Positions 33,525-41,753 of a stretch of DNA of 64,000 nucleotides are shown here, in pieces. Source of the DNA: Dryococelus australis (lineage: Eukaryota; Arthropoda; Insecta; Phasmatodea; Phasmatidae). Location of the stretch: assembly GCA_029891345.1 (NCBI GenBank), contig CM057000.1, forward strand, positions 123,675,838 through 123,739,837. Direction: 5' to 3'. The notes beneath the pieces were generated by a model that had not been told where the DNA came from, did not search any database, and was given only the letters and a program-made list of their open reading frames with translations. Each line of letters begins with the position of its first letter. Within the stretch, counting starts at the first letter, position 1. A program made the position numbers and the translations under genes.

Positions 33525-34530
33525 AGTAGTTAGAAATAGAGCATTCCAGTGCAACTGGCTACTGTCTGGCTCAGGCTATATTGGTAGTCAGTATGGCGTC
33601 TACCATTTTGTCAGCCAGTATGGTGGCGGTCATTTTGTCGGCAAGTACAAGTACAGAAACTTGCTGTGTGTATGCTTCTATCCTATTCACTGTCGGCCAT
33701 TTTGTCAGCCAGTACGACATCTACAATTTTGTCGGCCATGTGGAAACTTCTAGTGTTTGCATTCAGGATGCTTATGAATACATTTACCCTGTACTACATC
33801 GGCCATTTGTCAGCCTGTACAATGGTGGCCATTTTGTTGGCCAAAATGCCTCGAAACTTCCTGCATTTGCATTCCGATTCCACACTGTGGCGTTAGACTC
33901 ATATGGGATGTGTGAAATCTATTTTGTCAGCCAGTATGATATCGGCCATTTTGTTGGCCAGTATGCACATGGAAAGGTCTAGTGTTTACATTCTGGATGC
34001 TTCTGAATGCTTATATAATATACTATGTCAGCCATGTTGTCAGCCAGTATGTTCATATGGCTGCCATTTTGTCGGCCAGTGCACATGGAAACTTCTAGCA
34101 TTTTCATTCTGGATGATTCTATCCTACATTACATCGGCTATTTTGCCAGCCAGTATGCTAAGATGGCGGCCATTTTGTTAACCAGTATGTGCAGATGGCA
34201 GCCATTTTGAACTTCTTGAAACTTCCAGATTTTTCTGGATGTTTCTATCCTACAGAATGCTACGACTTAATGATTTTGCATTCCATCTGACCTAGTGGCG
34301 GTGGCAATCTTGGATCCCCACCACAACAACAGGCTGGAGTTTTGCAGTGCTGGTCGATGATCTTTAGAATGCTCCGGCTTAATGCTCTTGCATTCCACCC
34401 GACCTAGTGGCGGCAATCATTTTGGATCCCCACCATAATGCCAGGCTGGAATTTTTTTCACGATGCTCTCTCTCACCACGTCCCTCCAGCAGATACACAC
34501 CACGGCCTCCACTGCTCGCAGCTGACTCAT
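33525..34530. repeat. Left terminal inverted repeat of Polinton 2
   Basis: About 1 kb matching the reverse complement of 45322-46311 with many small differences. The inner match ends near GCTCGCAGCTGA (34517-34528). The repeat is filled with about a dozen copies of a word close to TTTTGTCAGCCAGTATG. The inner part shares CAGAATGCTACGACTTAATG and GACCTAGTGGCGG with the other end. Open frames of 60-130 codons crossing it (for example 33581-33982) come from the repeat words and are not genes. Confidence 0.93.
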
Positions 34531-35345
34531 CACTGAGGGGAACAGTCAAACCCCGCATGACTCACAGAGAGGGGAAAATTCATCTCAGTTAATATCAACT
34601 GTCAGGGGTGAGTATGACAAATGGTCCAGTGGTAGAGGAGTGACACACTCATAAAAATTAACCCACAATTGCACAGCATGAGTCACCACTGCCCACTTGT
34701 GTGTGACTCACAGAGGGGGACATTCATCGCATTTAATAGCAACTGTTGGAAGTGATGATGACAAATGAACAAATGGTATATGCTAGAAGGGGGGGCGACA
34801 AAATTAAAAGTAACCCACAGCTGCGCACCATGAGTCACCACAGCCAGCAGCTGTGCATTCGATGTGAGTCACCACAGCCCGCAGTTGTGCATTCGATGTG
34901 TCACCACTGCCTCCTCTACTATAACACCGTCGTGAAATTAACACACATGCAGAGAGGGTAAGAATAAAATATATACCAGTTTTTTCTAACAACAGATTTT
35001 ATTTTCACGTCAAAAATACATTTGCCAATAGAACATACATACAGACCCAGTCATACACCTCTTGCAATGCAGCCTGTGTTCAGTCACATATCGGTAATTG
35101 CCGAGTAAGGCACCCAACTATTATGACGAGAACTGTTCGCTAACTATTTGACAAAAAGCTGGTTCCCTCATTGCCAGAGAACTTTTTCCATTGAATAGGT
35201 GTCAGGAAACTTGGTCGGCATTATATCTTGTTCATAAAAGGAACCATGAATCTCGTTACCTTTCAAATAGGATAGTTTATACGTCCTTGGTTCGTAATGA
35301 TGAACACTATTAAGCTTGTATATTTCAGTAGACTAGTTCGGAGTA
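34531..35345. repeat. Subterminal tandem repeats between TIR and integrase
   Basis: A unit of about 146 bp starting TGACTCACAGAGAGGGG occurs at 34558 and 34704. Both carry ACAAATGG and the GAGTCACCAC word. A shorter unit of about 37 bp with TGTGCATTCGATGTG follows at 34839-34905. 34970-35345 is AT-rich and probably the 3' untranslated region of the integrase. Confidence 0.7.
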
Positions 35346-35351
35346 TAAGAT

Positions 35352-36028
35352 TTAGCAAAATATATATTTCACATGGGAGATATGCACATAGTCTCCAATC
35401 TTCGCCCCTGGCGTCTGTCGATCCAATTTATTCTTCTTGTTTGTGAAAACTTTGCATAGCAAAGAACTGTGTTTTTGTACATCCACAGGTCGCATCCCCG
35501 TAGTCCAGTGCACTTGTCGATTGTATTTAGACACCAGGCGAGGAAGTAAGCTCTCAACCACTTTTAACTCCCCTGCGGCGAGAACTCATGCCACATATCA
35601 CTCTTCAGAGTTCGATTGAACCTTTCTACAATGCCCGCCTTCTTTTCGCCGAAAGTACTATAGTGGTTAATATTATTTAAATTCATTAGCGAAAAGAAGG
35701 ATGGAGTGTAGAATTCTCTGCCGAAATCTGTTTGTAAACTCTTCAGGACTCCCTTATCTTGCATTACTTTCTGCATTGCTTCGGCCACATCAATACCACA
35801 TTTCCTGCAGACAGAGACTGCCCAGGCATATTTATATAAACAATTTATAACCGTCAACATGTAGCAGTGTCCTCTATTAGCAGCTGCATAAGGAATCATC
35901 TCGACAAGGTCTATTTGATATAAATATTTCACTCCAAAGACGAGTATTTTCCGCCTGGGGTAATTTCGACGAGCTGGTCGATATAATTCTTCTGCTATTT
36001 GTGCCGTGACATAGTCTCCCAGCTGCAC
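35352..36028 (-). pseudogene. Polinton retroviral-type integrase (DDE)
   Basis: The main frame (35564-36028) begins GDYVTAQIAEELYRPARRNY and contains the catalytic triad: Asp in YQIDLVEM, Asp in LQTDFGREFY, and Glu in AGIVERFNRTL. A shift near 35562 moves the frame to 35352-35561, with LPRLVSKYNRQVHWTTGMRP and a GDYVHISHVK end. The N-terminal zinc-binding part is missing or beyond recognition, and no chromodomain follows. Polinton integrases insert the element and produce the 6-bp duplication seen here. It is the outermost gene beside the left terminal repeat, the normal place. The catalytic residues survive, but the gene is truncated and frameshifted. Confidence 0.88.
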
Positions 36029-36092
36029 TGTTCAGATGGGAGAAGTATTTTGTTTTCTACATTTGAGATCAGGTGACGTGGTCGGGGCTGCT

Positions 36093-36890
36093 TCAACGAA
36101 TATACCCGGCCTCTTTCAGATCTTCTAAGATATTGACGATTTAGTTCAGGTGAGATGTACTTCCAGCTTGCTGAGATGCTATGAGCTGCCATAGACGTGA
36201 TGCTAGTTCATTGACATCGTCCCAGAAGACATATTCCAGCCGACTGTCACCATCAAGCTTTGAAGTCAGACCCGAGTCACTTATCATGTTGGGGAACAGG
36301 CCAGTTATAATATCAAATTATGGATGTGCTTCGTCTTTATAACTATTGTTTGCAGCATAATTCCCTGCCATATGACCATTTGTGAGTCGAAGTAAATGCT
36401 GGTACTGGCGCAATGCAGCATGCGAATAATCTCTAGACTCCCCTTTAAACAACAGCTCATAGAGGCCAGGCGAGGTCTGCATTACTTCTTTGTTTCCCAA
36501 AAACCACTTTTTACTATGCTTATACACATGATATGTCTAATTGTTCTATCGCGACGTGTACAAAGTGAGCTAATTGAGAATAGCCAATGAGCGCAGATTA
36601 GATTGCTCTTTCTTATGTTTCAAAATCGTCAGGGGCACATCATCTTCGATCTCCTCCTCAGTCTTGCGTTTCCTCCTTTTGAGTTCGAAGCTCTGATCGG
36701 ACTTCAGAGCAGGAGGAATAGGCTGCTCCTGCTGCTGATCGAGACGAGAAGTTATCGGATGGAAGACTTCTGACAAAACTGCATCTTGCTCCATGTGCAT
36801 CTGCTTGACGAGGAGATACTTATCACCGACACTTGCAATGACATGTTGCAGATCCTGGGTGCGGGTAGACATTGTAATGAAAGCTAACAT
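36093..36890 (-). pseudogene. Conserved Maverick-associated ORF of unknown function
   Basis: Three parts read in order on the minus strand. 36570-36890 is Gln/Glu-rich with a basic KRRKRKTEEE patch. 36318-36527 contains FLGNKEVMQTSPGLYELLFK followed by LRQYQHLLRLTNGH. 36093-36260 contains VNELASRLWQLIASQQAGS and, past one in-frame TAA, IVNILEDLKEAGYI before its TGA. The last two segments recall a protein seen next to the integrase in many arthropod Polintons; I do not know its function. The basic patch could direct the protein to nucleus or DNA. Breaks: at least one frameshift and one stop. It is transcribed with the integrase and ends just before it. Confidence 0.7.
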
Positions 36891-36941
36891 CGAAAGTTCA
36901 TAGTGTGTATATATATATATAAAATTAGTGAAGCTGCTCGA

Positions 36942-38536
36942 TCAGCTTCTTGAGAGCATCTTCCAATTTATCAATGCGGTGAAGGACAACCTCTCGTATA
37001 TGTTTACAATGTGCCCACTTGTCTTCATCGGTGCAGAAGTCAGACAGATGGTGAGTATTGTCTCTTCCATTGTATCGAGACACACAGCCAAGGGGCCGAT
37101 GTAGGATGTGAGCAACTCTGCAATACTATTAAGTATACTATTTGACATTCATGCCATGATGGTGCTGAGTTTCGCTTCCATGTTTGTCACAATTCTTATC
37201 TGTGTACATAATGCAATTACACTTGTAGTAGAAGCATTAAGGTGTGTGTCTGGCTTTGTAGATAGAGCTGTAATAATCTTGTTCTCCACTCCACCTACAG
37301 CATCAAATTTCGTTACCGCAGTCCAAAGTTCGGTGCCGAGAGCTGTGGGGTCGGGAGAAATTGGACCAGCAGAGCCTAGGACAGAGTGGTCAGTTTATGC
37401 ATTTTCATTTGCCACGAGCAATTGATGTTTCAAATTTGTACCTAAGGCCGTAAGCACTATGTTGTCAACATGACTGCCCAAGTCATCGACTTTACGTTCG
37501 ACAGTAGCAAGTGTGGCACCCAATATGCTCAGAGCCTTCACATTAGTAGTTAAAGTTTGAATCTGACTGTTCATCCTCCAGACAGTGTACCAACAGCAGC
37601 GTGGTTCGATTCCAGTTTGGTCAGCTTCGTAGTTAAAGCAGCCAGTACACCTGCACCCTCAGCTCCCACATTAAGGGTTCTGTCTAATTTGGAAGGCAGG
37701 ACTGTAAGGTAGTCAGCAGCAACTTGTGCACCTACATAGTTCAGTTTCTTCTCCAAGGCTGCAAAGTTCGATTCTAGGGCGGTCAGCTTCGTATTTAAAG
37801 CTACAAGCATGCTCGAACCCTCAGCGCTGACATTAACAGACCTATCTATTTTTGTAGTTAGGTTGGTAAGGCCACTGCCGGCAACAATATCAAGTTTCTT
37901 CTCCAGAGCTGCAAGCTTTCTGACTAGAGTGGTCATCATATCTGCATCAGTAGTAGTCAATGAGCGAATCTGGGCCTTCATCTTGGCAGCCAGTGCATTC
38001 GTGTTTGTTAATATCGATCATTCCACGACTCTGAGCACATTGTCGGAAGCAAAATCAGTTAGACTGGTCACAGTCTCGATAAACTTGGTGTGACGCATGT
38101 CCACTTCAGTAGCCAATGAATTCACATTGTAGAGGTGGCTCTCCATGGCAGTCAGCTTCTCGCCTAAAGCAGACAGTTTGCACACATCATCAGACAATGT
38201 TTGTAATTTAGCAGTCAACTTACCGACTATTTTTTCGCCCACATGGTTGAGTTTTAGTTCGTAGGCAGCAAGATTAGTCATACCGGTTGTGAGCGATCGA
38301 AGATGAGTATTGGTGTTGCCAGGTGCAGTCTGCAGTGCTGCCAGTGGTTGCAAAGCCTCGGAAGTGATACTGTGGATAAAAGCCACATTGGAAGTATCTC
38401 CATCGTGCTTAGGCCCTCCAATATGCTTGGCCCTTTTCCCACAAAAGCTACAGTTCCCATCATAATTAGATGTAATGCAATTTTCTGCTGCATACTTCAG
38501 GCCACTATGGCTGAACTTGCACATGGCATAGCTCAT
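36942..38536 (-). pseudogene. Long coiled-coil, repeat-containing protein (fibre-like candidate)
   Basis: Frames 38018-38536, 37571-37981 and 36942-37148, plus readable stretches between them, form one decayed gene of about 530 codons. The N-terminus has a CSFCGKRAKHIGG metal-binding-like motif (about residues 31-43). The rest is a chain of heptad-rich repeats such as KLAALEKKLDIV, KIDRSVNVSAEGSSMLVALN, TKLTALESNFAALEKKLNYV and KLDRTLNVGAEGAGVLAALT, giving a repeat of roughly 55 residues. That suits a long trimeric or dimeric rod, so a spike or fibre on the particle is a reasonable inference. No receptor-binding head is recognisable. It starts 4 bases after the ATPase stop on the same strand. 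Confidence 0.65.
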
Positions 38537-38539
38537 TGT

Positions 38540-39126
38540 TCAATGCTGTTCAATAATGAACTGATTAACCCCCCAGCTATACCTGTCATTAAGTGGTGGG
38601 AAATCCTTGACTATGACAAGAAAACCATGCACCTCGCGCCAACAACACGAACACATGCAGAAGTTGCTTTGACATACGAAAATATGCTTGACAGAGGTAA
38701 ATCGAGTCGACAGCCACATGTCGACCCCATACTAAAATTATATTACATAGTGTTCTGTTTCTTGCATGAGACGTAGTCGAAAACAAACACAGAGTTCAGC
38801 TGGGCTTCACTCGGTGGTACGGCCTCTGCATTGTTGTTAAACAGAAAATACTGAATTCCATCCACTACCTGTAGAATTTGTGCAAGGCATTGGTATATCG
38901 GTTGTTGGAGACTCTTTGAGTAGAGGTAGACTTTCTCGAAGCAAAGTCTGTTGGGATGCTCCAGAAGGCTGAGAAGCATGCATGTCTTCCCAAAATTGCT
39001 TGGGCCATCAATAATACCACAAACAGTGTTCCGTAGCAGTTTTCCATTTTGTAATTCACAAGCTGTAAATAAATCTTCAGCAGTGATGCTAACTGGTAGT
39101 GTGGTGGTCTGAGGCACAATCTCCAT
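38540..39126 (-). pseudogene. Genome-packaging ATPase (FtsK/HerA-type)
   Basis: The frame 38743-39126 carries Walker A as CGIIDGPSNFGKTCMLLSLL and the following VYLYSKSLQQPIYQ. Walker B reads SVFVFDYV, with Tyr where Polinton ATPases have the second acidic residue. After a frameshift near 38755, a second frame continues GRHVAVDSIYLCQAYFRM. After another shift near 38650 a third frame gives HGFLVIVKDFPPLNDRYSWG to a stop at 38540-38542. The enzyme would pump element DNA into capsids. Total length, about 195 codons, is near that of relatives. It is the first leftward gene, diverging from the PLA2 gene. Confidence 0.85.
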
Positions 39127-39240
39127 TATACTGAGACATGAATGCTCAACTGCAAGTACTTAAGGCAGCAGGTCCACATTCGAGACCAAGTGAAACATAT
39201 AAAGTTAAGCATACCGATCGAGTAGTGTTAGTATGCTGTA
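39127..39240. promoter_or_regulatory. Divergent intergenic region of Polinton 2
   Basis: This 114-bp gap separates the leftward ATPase block from the rightward PLA2-capsid-polymerase block, so a bidirectional promoter may lie here. No TATA box is clear; it contains GTTAGTATGCTGTAATG just before the PLA2 start. Confidence 0.35.
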
Positions 39241-39810
39241 ATGTGTTATGGGAGCAAGGTCAAGAGGGGATATGGCATGGTAAATTCGCTAATCAACAAC
39301 CTTCCTTTCAAAGCTCATATCTCTGGATACCAATTCTGTGGGCCTGGTACACAACTGGCACAGAGATTGAAACAATGTGATGTTCCCATCAATTCTTTGA
39401 ACAGTGCATGCCAGGAGCATGATATCATCTACACGACTAGTAATTGGCTGGTGGATAGACACACGGCAGACAGTATCCTTGAAGAAAAGGCACAAATGGT
39501 AGGTATTTCCCCTACATCGAAACTCGGTGAATGGCTAGCTGATTGGGGTGTTTCCAAGATTATGATAGTCAAACTCAAGCACAGAATGGGTTTACGGTTT
39601 GGTGGAAGGAAAAAATCGACCAGGAAGTCACAAAGGAAACCTCACCGCAAAGGGGTATGGACAAAGCGAGGAGAGATCTCACCCTTCATCCTGCCAGCAC
39701 TCGGTGTTTTAGGTAGTTTAATTGGTGGGGCTAGTGGGATTACAAGAGCAGTCAATTTGGCAAAAGAAGAGAATAAACAGCTAGCGGAAGCGATCCAACA
39801 TAATTGTTAA
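39241..39810 (+). CDS. Phospholipase A2-type virion protein with basic, pX-like tail
   Basis: An intact 189-codon frame. Residues about 29-40 (GYQFCGPGTQLA) form the calcium-binding loop of a PLA2, and residues about 54-63 (SACQEHDIIY) the catalytic His-Asp helix. This is the short PLA2 type known from parvovirus VP1 and adintoviruses, where it helps the particle cross endosomal membranes. A strongly basic patch follows (GGRKKSTRKSQRKPHRKG, about 120-137). Then comes a hydrophobic, Gly-rich segment (FILPALGVLGSLIGGASG, about 148-165) resembling the adenovirus core protein X, suited to binding DNA or membrane. The protease start codon follows the stop with no gap. It is the only unbroken gene of the element. 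The start gives a complete PLA2 domain; upstream is the divergent region. Confidence 0.88.
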   Translation: MCYGSKVKRGYGMVNSLINNLPFKAHISGYQFCGPGTQLAQRLKQCDVPINSLNSACQEHDIIYTTSNWLVDRHTADSILEEKAQMVGISPTSKLGEWLADWGVSKIMIVKLKHRMGLRFGGRKKSTRKSQRKPHRKGVWTKRGEISPFILPALGVLGSLIGGASGITRAVNLAKEENKQLAEAIQHNC

Positions 39811-40290
39811 ATGGAATCTCTAGCTAAAAATGCAAGAAATGGGTGAGGCTTGTACTTGTGTCCATACTGTCAGGGCAGAGGCAGAAGGAAGCAAAGGAGA
39901 GTGGGAAGAAGAAGGAAGCATGTTTGTTGGTATTAAGAAACCTGCCCAATTTGCCCCTCACAAACTACAATAATTACAAGTTCACAAGTCAATTGAAATA
40001 CCTAAATTTTCTGGTGTTTTCATGCGAAATCGACTTCCATGCCAGCCATGGCGAGTGGAAAGTGGAGTAATAAACCTAGATACTAGTCGAGGAAGGGAAC
40101 ACACTGGACAGTATATTCGAAATGTGGAAATAAAGTAGATTACTATGACAGCTACAGCAATTTGAAGGCCCTGGCCAAATTAAAAACATAAATGAGAGGT
40201 GCCAGAATATATTATAACTACCAGACAGAACAGCAGCCACAGGTATGGAACTGTGGTTATCTATGTCAATGCTTCCTTTCCCATACTTAA
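39811..40290 (+). pseudogene. Adenain-like cysteine protease (maturation protease)
   Basis: The start codon at 39811 directly follows the PLA2 stop. Readable blocks in changing frames: LPNLPLTNYNNYKFTSQL (39843-40070 frame), EIPKFSGVFMRNRLP (39995-40040), INLDTSRG, then THW at 40099-40107 (catalytic His), YYDSYSNL (acidic member), and WNCGYLCQCF ending at 40290 (catalytic Cys region). This order matches C5-type proteases of adenoviruses and Polintons, which cleave capsid precursors. Breaks: a TGA soon after the start, shifts near 39990 and 40095, and a TAA at the end of KLKT. It is inactive. Confidence 0.82.
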
Positions 40291-40337
40291 CAAGAATGCT
40301 CTATCGATAATAAGCACTCATGTATGTAACTTTGATC

Positions 40338-40986
40338 ATGTCAGGTAATACTTTGGAACTGCGTTAGGCTCATTTCCCTCCTGCGAAATTAGAGGGGCTG
40401 TGGAAATTTGCACTAATTGATTTTCAAACATATTTCTCCATACCAAATATCGATGAACGTAATTGTATGTTGTGGTACATCAAGGCAAATGGGGAGAGAG
40501 GCGAGGTGTGCATTCTCACAGGTTCGTATGAAATAAAGGACATAGAGGGGTACCTTAAGCAAGAACTGGGACCCAATGTGGTGGTAAAGGTGCATGTAAA
40601 CTCTAATACACTACACAGTGAAATGTCTAGTACTGCCCAGATAGATTTCGCACAAAATGATATGCTTGCAGCCATGTTGGGGGGTCCTGAACATGACATA
40701 CAAAGTGAACACACTGCACAAATCATCTTTCCCAGTAAACATATTCCCTGTGAACATGATAAGAATAAACTGTAATTTAGTGCCTGTCTCGTACCTCAAT
40801 GGTCAGCTGAGCCAAACACTGCATGAATTCTTGGCTGCAGTGCTGCCAGTGTTTAAACTAGTGGGCATGCCAAAGATGCCCATTTATGTCATGGTCATCA
40901 CAGAGAGTATGCAAGAAGTCCTTGTGTCTATTGTCGACCAAGATAGCCATATGATTAATTTTTGTGACAAGGAGATTACTGTTTGA
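40338..40986 (+). pseudogene. Minor capsid (penton-like, single jelly-roll) protein remnant
   Basis: Met at 40338, an in-frame TAG at 40365-40367, then AHFPPAKLEGLWKFALIDFQ, TGSYEIKDIEGYLKQEL and NVVVKVHVNSNTLHSEM. A shift after about 40720 leads to the second frame with NMIRINCNLVPVSYLNGQLS, TLHEFLAAVLPVFKLVGMPK and VDQDSHMINFCDKEITV ending at 40986. I recall this pattern (GxYxIxDIxxYL; IRIxCN; LIVDQxxxLINFxxEEITV) from the smaller capsid protein of animal Polintons. Its assignment as the penton is family knowledge, not visible here. It lies between protease and major capsid, as usual. Confidence 0.7.
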
Positions 40987-41002
40987 CTTCACCTGTGCAA
41001 GG

Positions 41003-41629
41003 ATGGGACTGAACTTTAAACATAAGAAAGTAATAAAAGCAGCATACCATACCAAACTGGACATCAGTACATGGTGAGCATCCAAAGTGCTAACAACTGT
41101 GAACGTAAGTTTTCTGTGCAGATTAGTATTATCAGTCCAGCCATATGGATGGGGAAATTTTAAATATGACAGAGTCGACAGGGTTTGAAGACACGATCAC
41201 CAAGGTGGAAATCCATTCTTACACGCATTATCTGCCAGTTCTTTACATCTCCTCATCAGAGGTTCGAATCCTGATTCAAAACCAAGACATCTACACCATG
41301 ACCTGTAATTCCTAATTGAGGTTTCGGGGAACGATAATGAAGGTGGCGAATGCAGTGCCTGTAATTAACCAGGAGTGTTAGAAATGTAACTACACATGAT
41401 AAGCCAGATCATGTACAAGCTTAATGGCAGCGAAGTAGAAGCAATCCAAGATGTTGGAATTACTGCAACTATTAAAAATTTCCTTTTGTTAACACCCAAC
41501 CAACTTCCTGTGGCAAAAATGGCCAGCTGGGGAATTGAAGAAGACTATAAACTTCCAGTTTTTCTGAATGGAAAATTCAAAGTTTGTATCCCACTGGCTA
41601 TGCTATTGGGATTCGCTGTAGGAATGTAA
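41003..41629 (+). pseudogene. Major capsid (hexon-like) protein, N-terminal remnant
   Basis: Blocks readable in shifting frames: AAYHTKLDIST (about 41040), EVRILIQNQDIYTM (about 41258-41300), KVANAVPVINQE, and the open end (41396-41629) MYKLNGSEVEAIQDVGITAT, LLTPNQLPVAK, GKFKVCIPLAMLLGFA. The YKLNGxEVExxxDVGxTxTIK and CIPLxMLLGFA signatures are those I associate with the Polinton double jelly-roll capsid protein. Full-length proteins run several hundred residues further; here the sequence ends at LLGFAVGM and goes straight to the polymerase zinc fingers, so the C-terminal two thirds are deleted. Several stops lie within. Confidence 0.68.
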
Positions 41630-41753
41630 TGTGAGTGTGGAGACATTGGGAGCACACTGAGAACAACTTTTTTTTTGCACAAGCCAACATACTTGCTAGA
41701 TTTTTTACCGTCCCCTTGCAGCACATTTAGGCCTATACTGTGTTCCCATAGGG

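Noticed and set aside
33581..33982. 133-codon open frame in the left TIR
   Set aside because: It is made of translated TTTTGTCAGCCAGTATG words; the inverted right TIR gives similar meaningless frames.
33580..34215. Possible CRISPR-like array
   Set aside because: The spacers are themselves related and irregular in length, the array is mirrored at the other element end, and the genome is eukaryotic.
38303..38776. 157-codon plus-strand frame
   Set aside because: It is the complement of the coiled-coil and ATPase genes and has no recognisable content of its own.
41255..41300. B-box-like GAGGTTCGAATCC suggesting a tRNA or SINE
   Set aside because: In the adjoining frame this stretch reads as the EVRILIQNQDIYTM block of the major capsid remnant, no A-box lies upstream, and no tRNA fold is possible.
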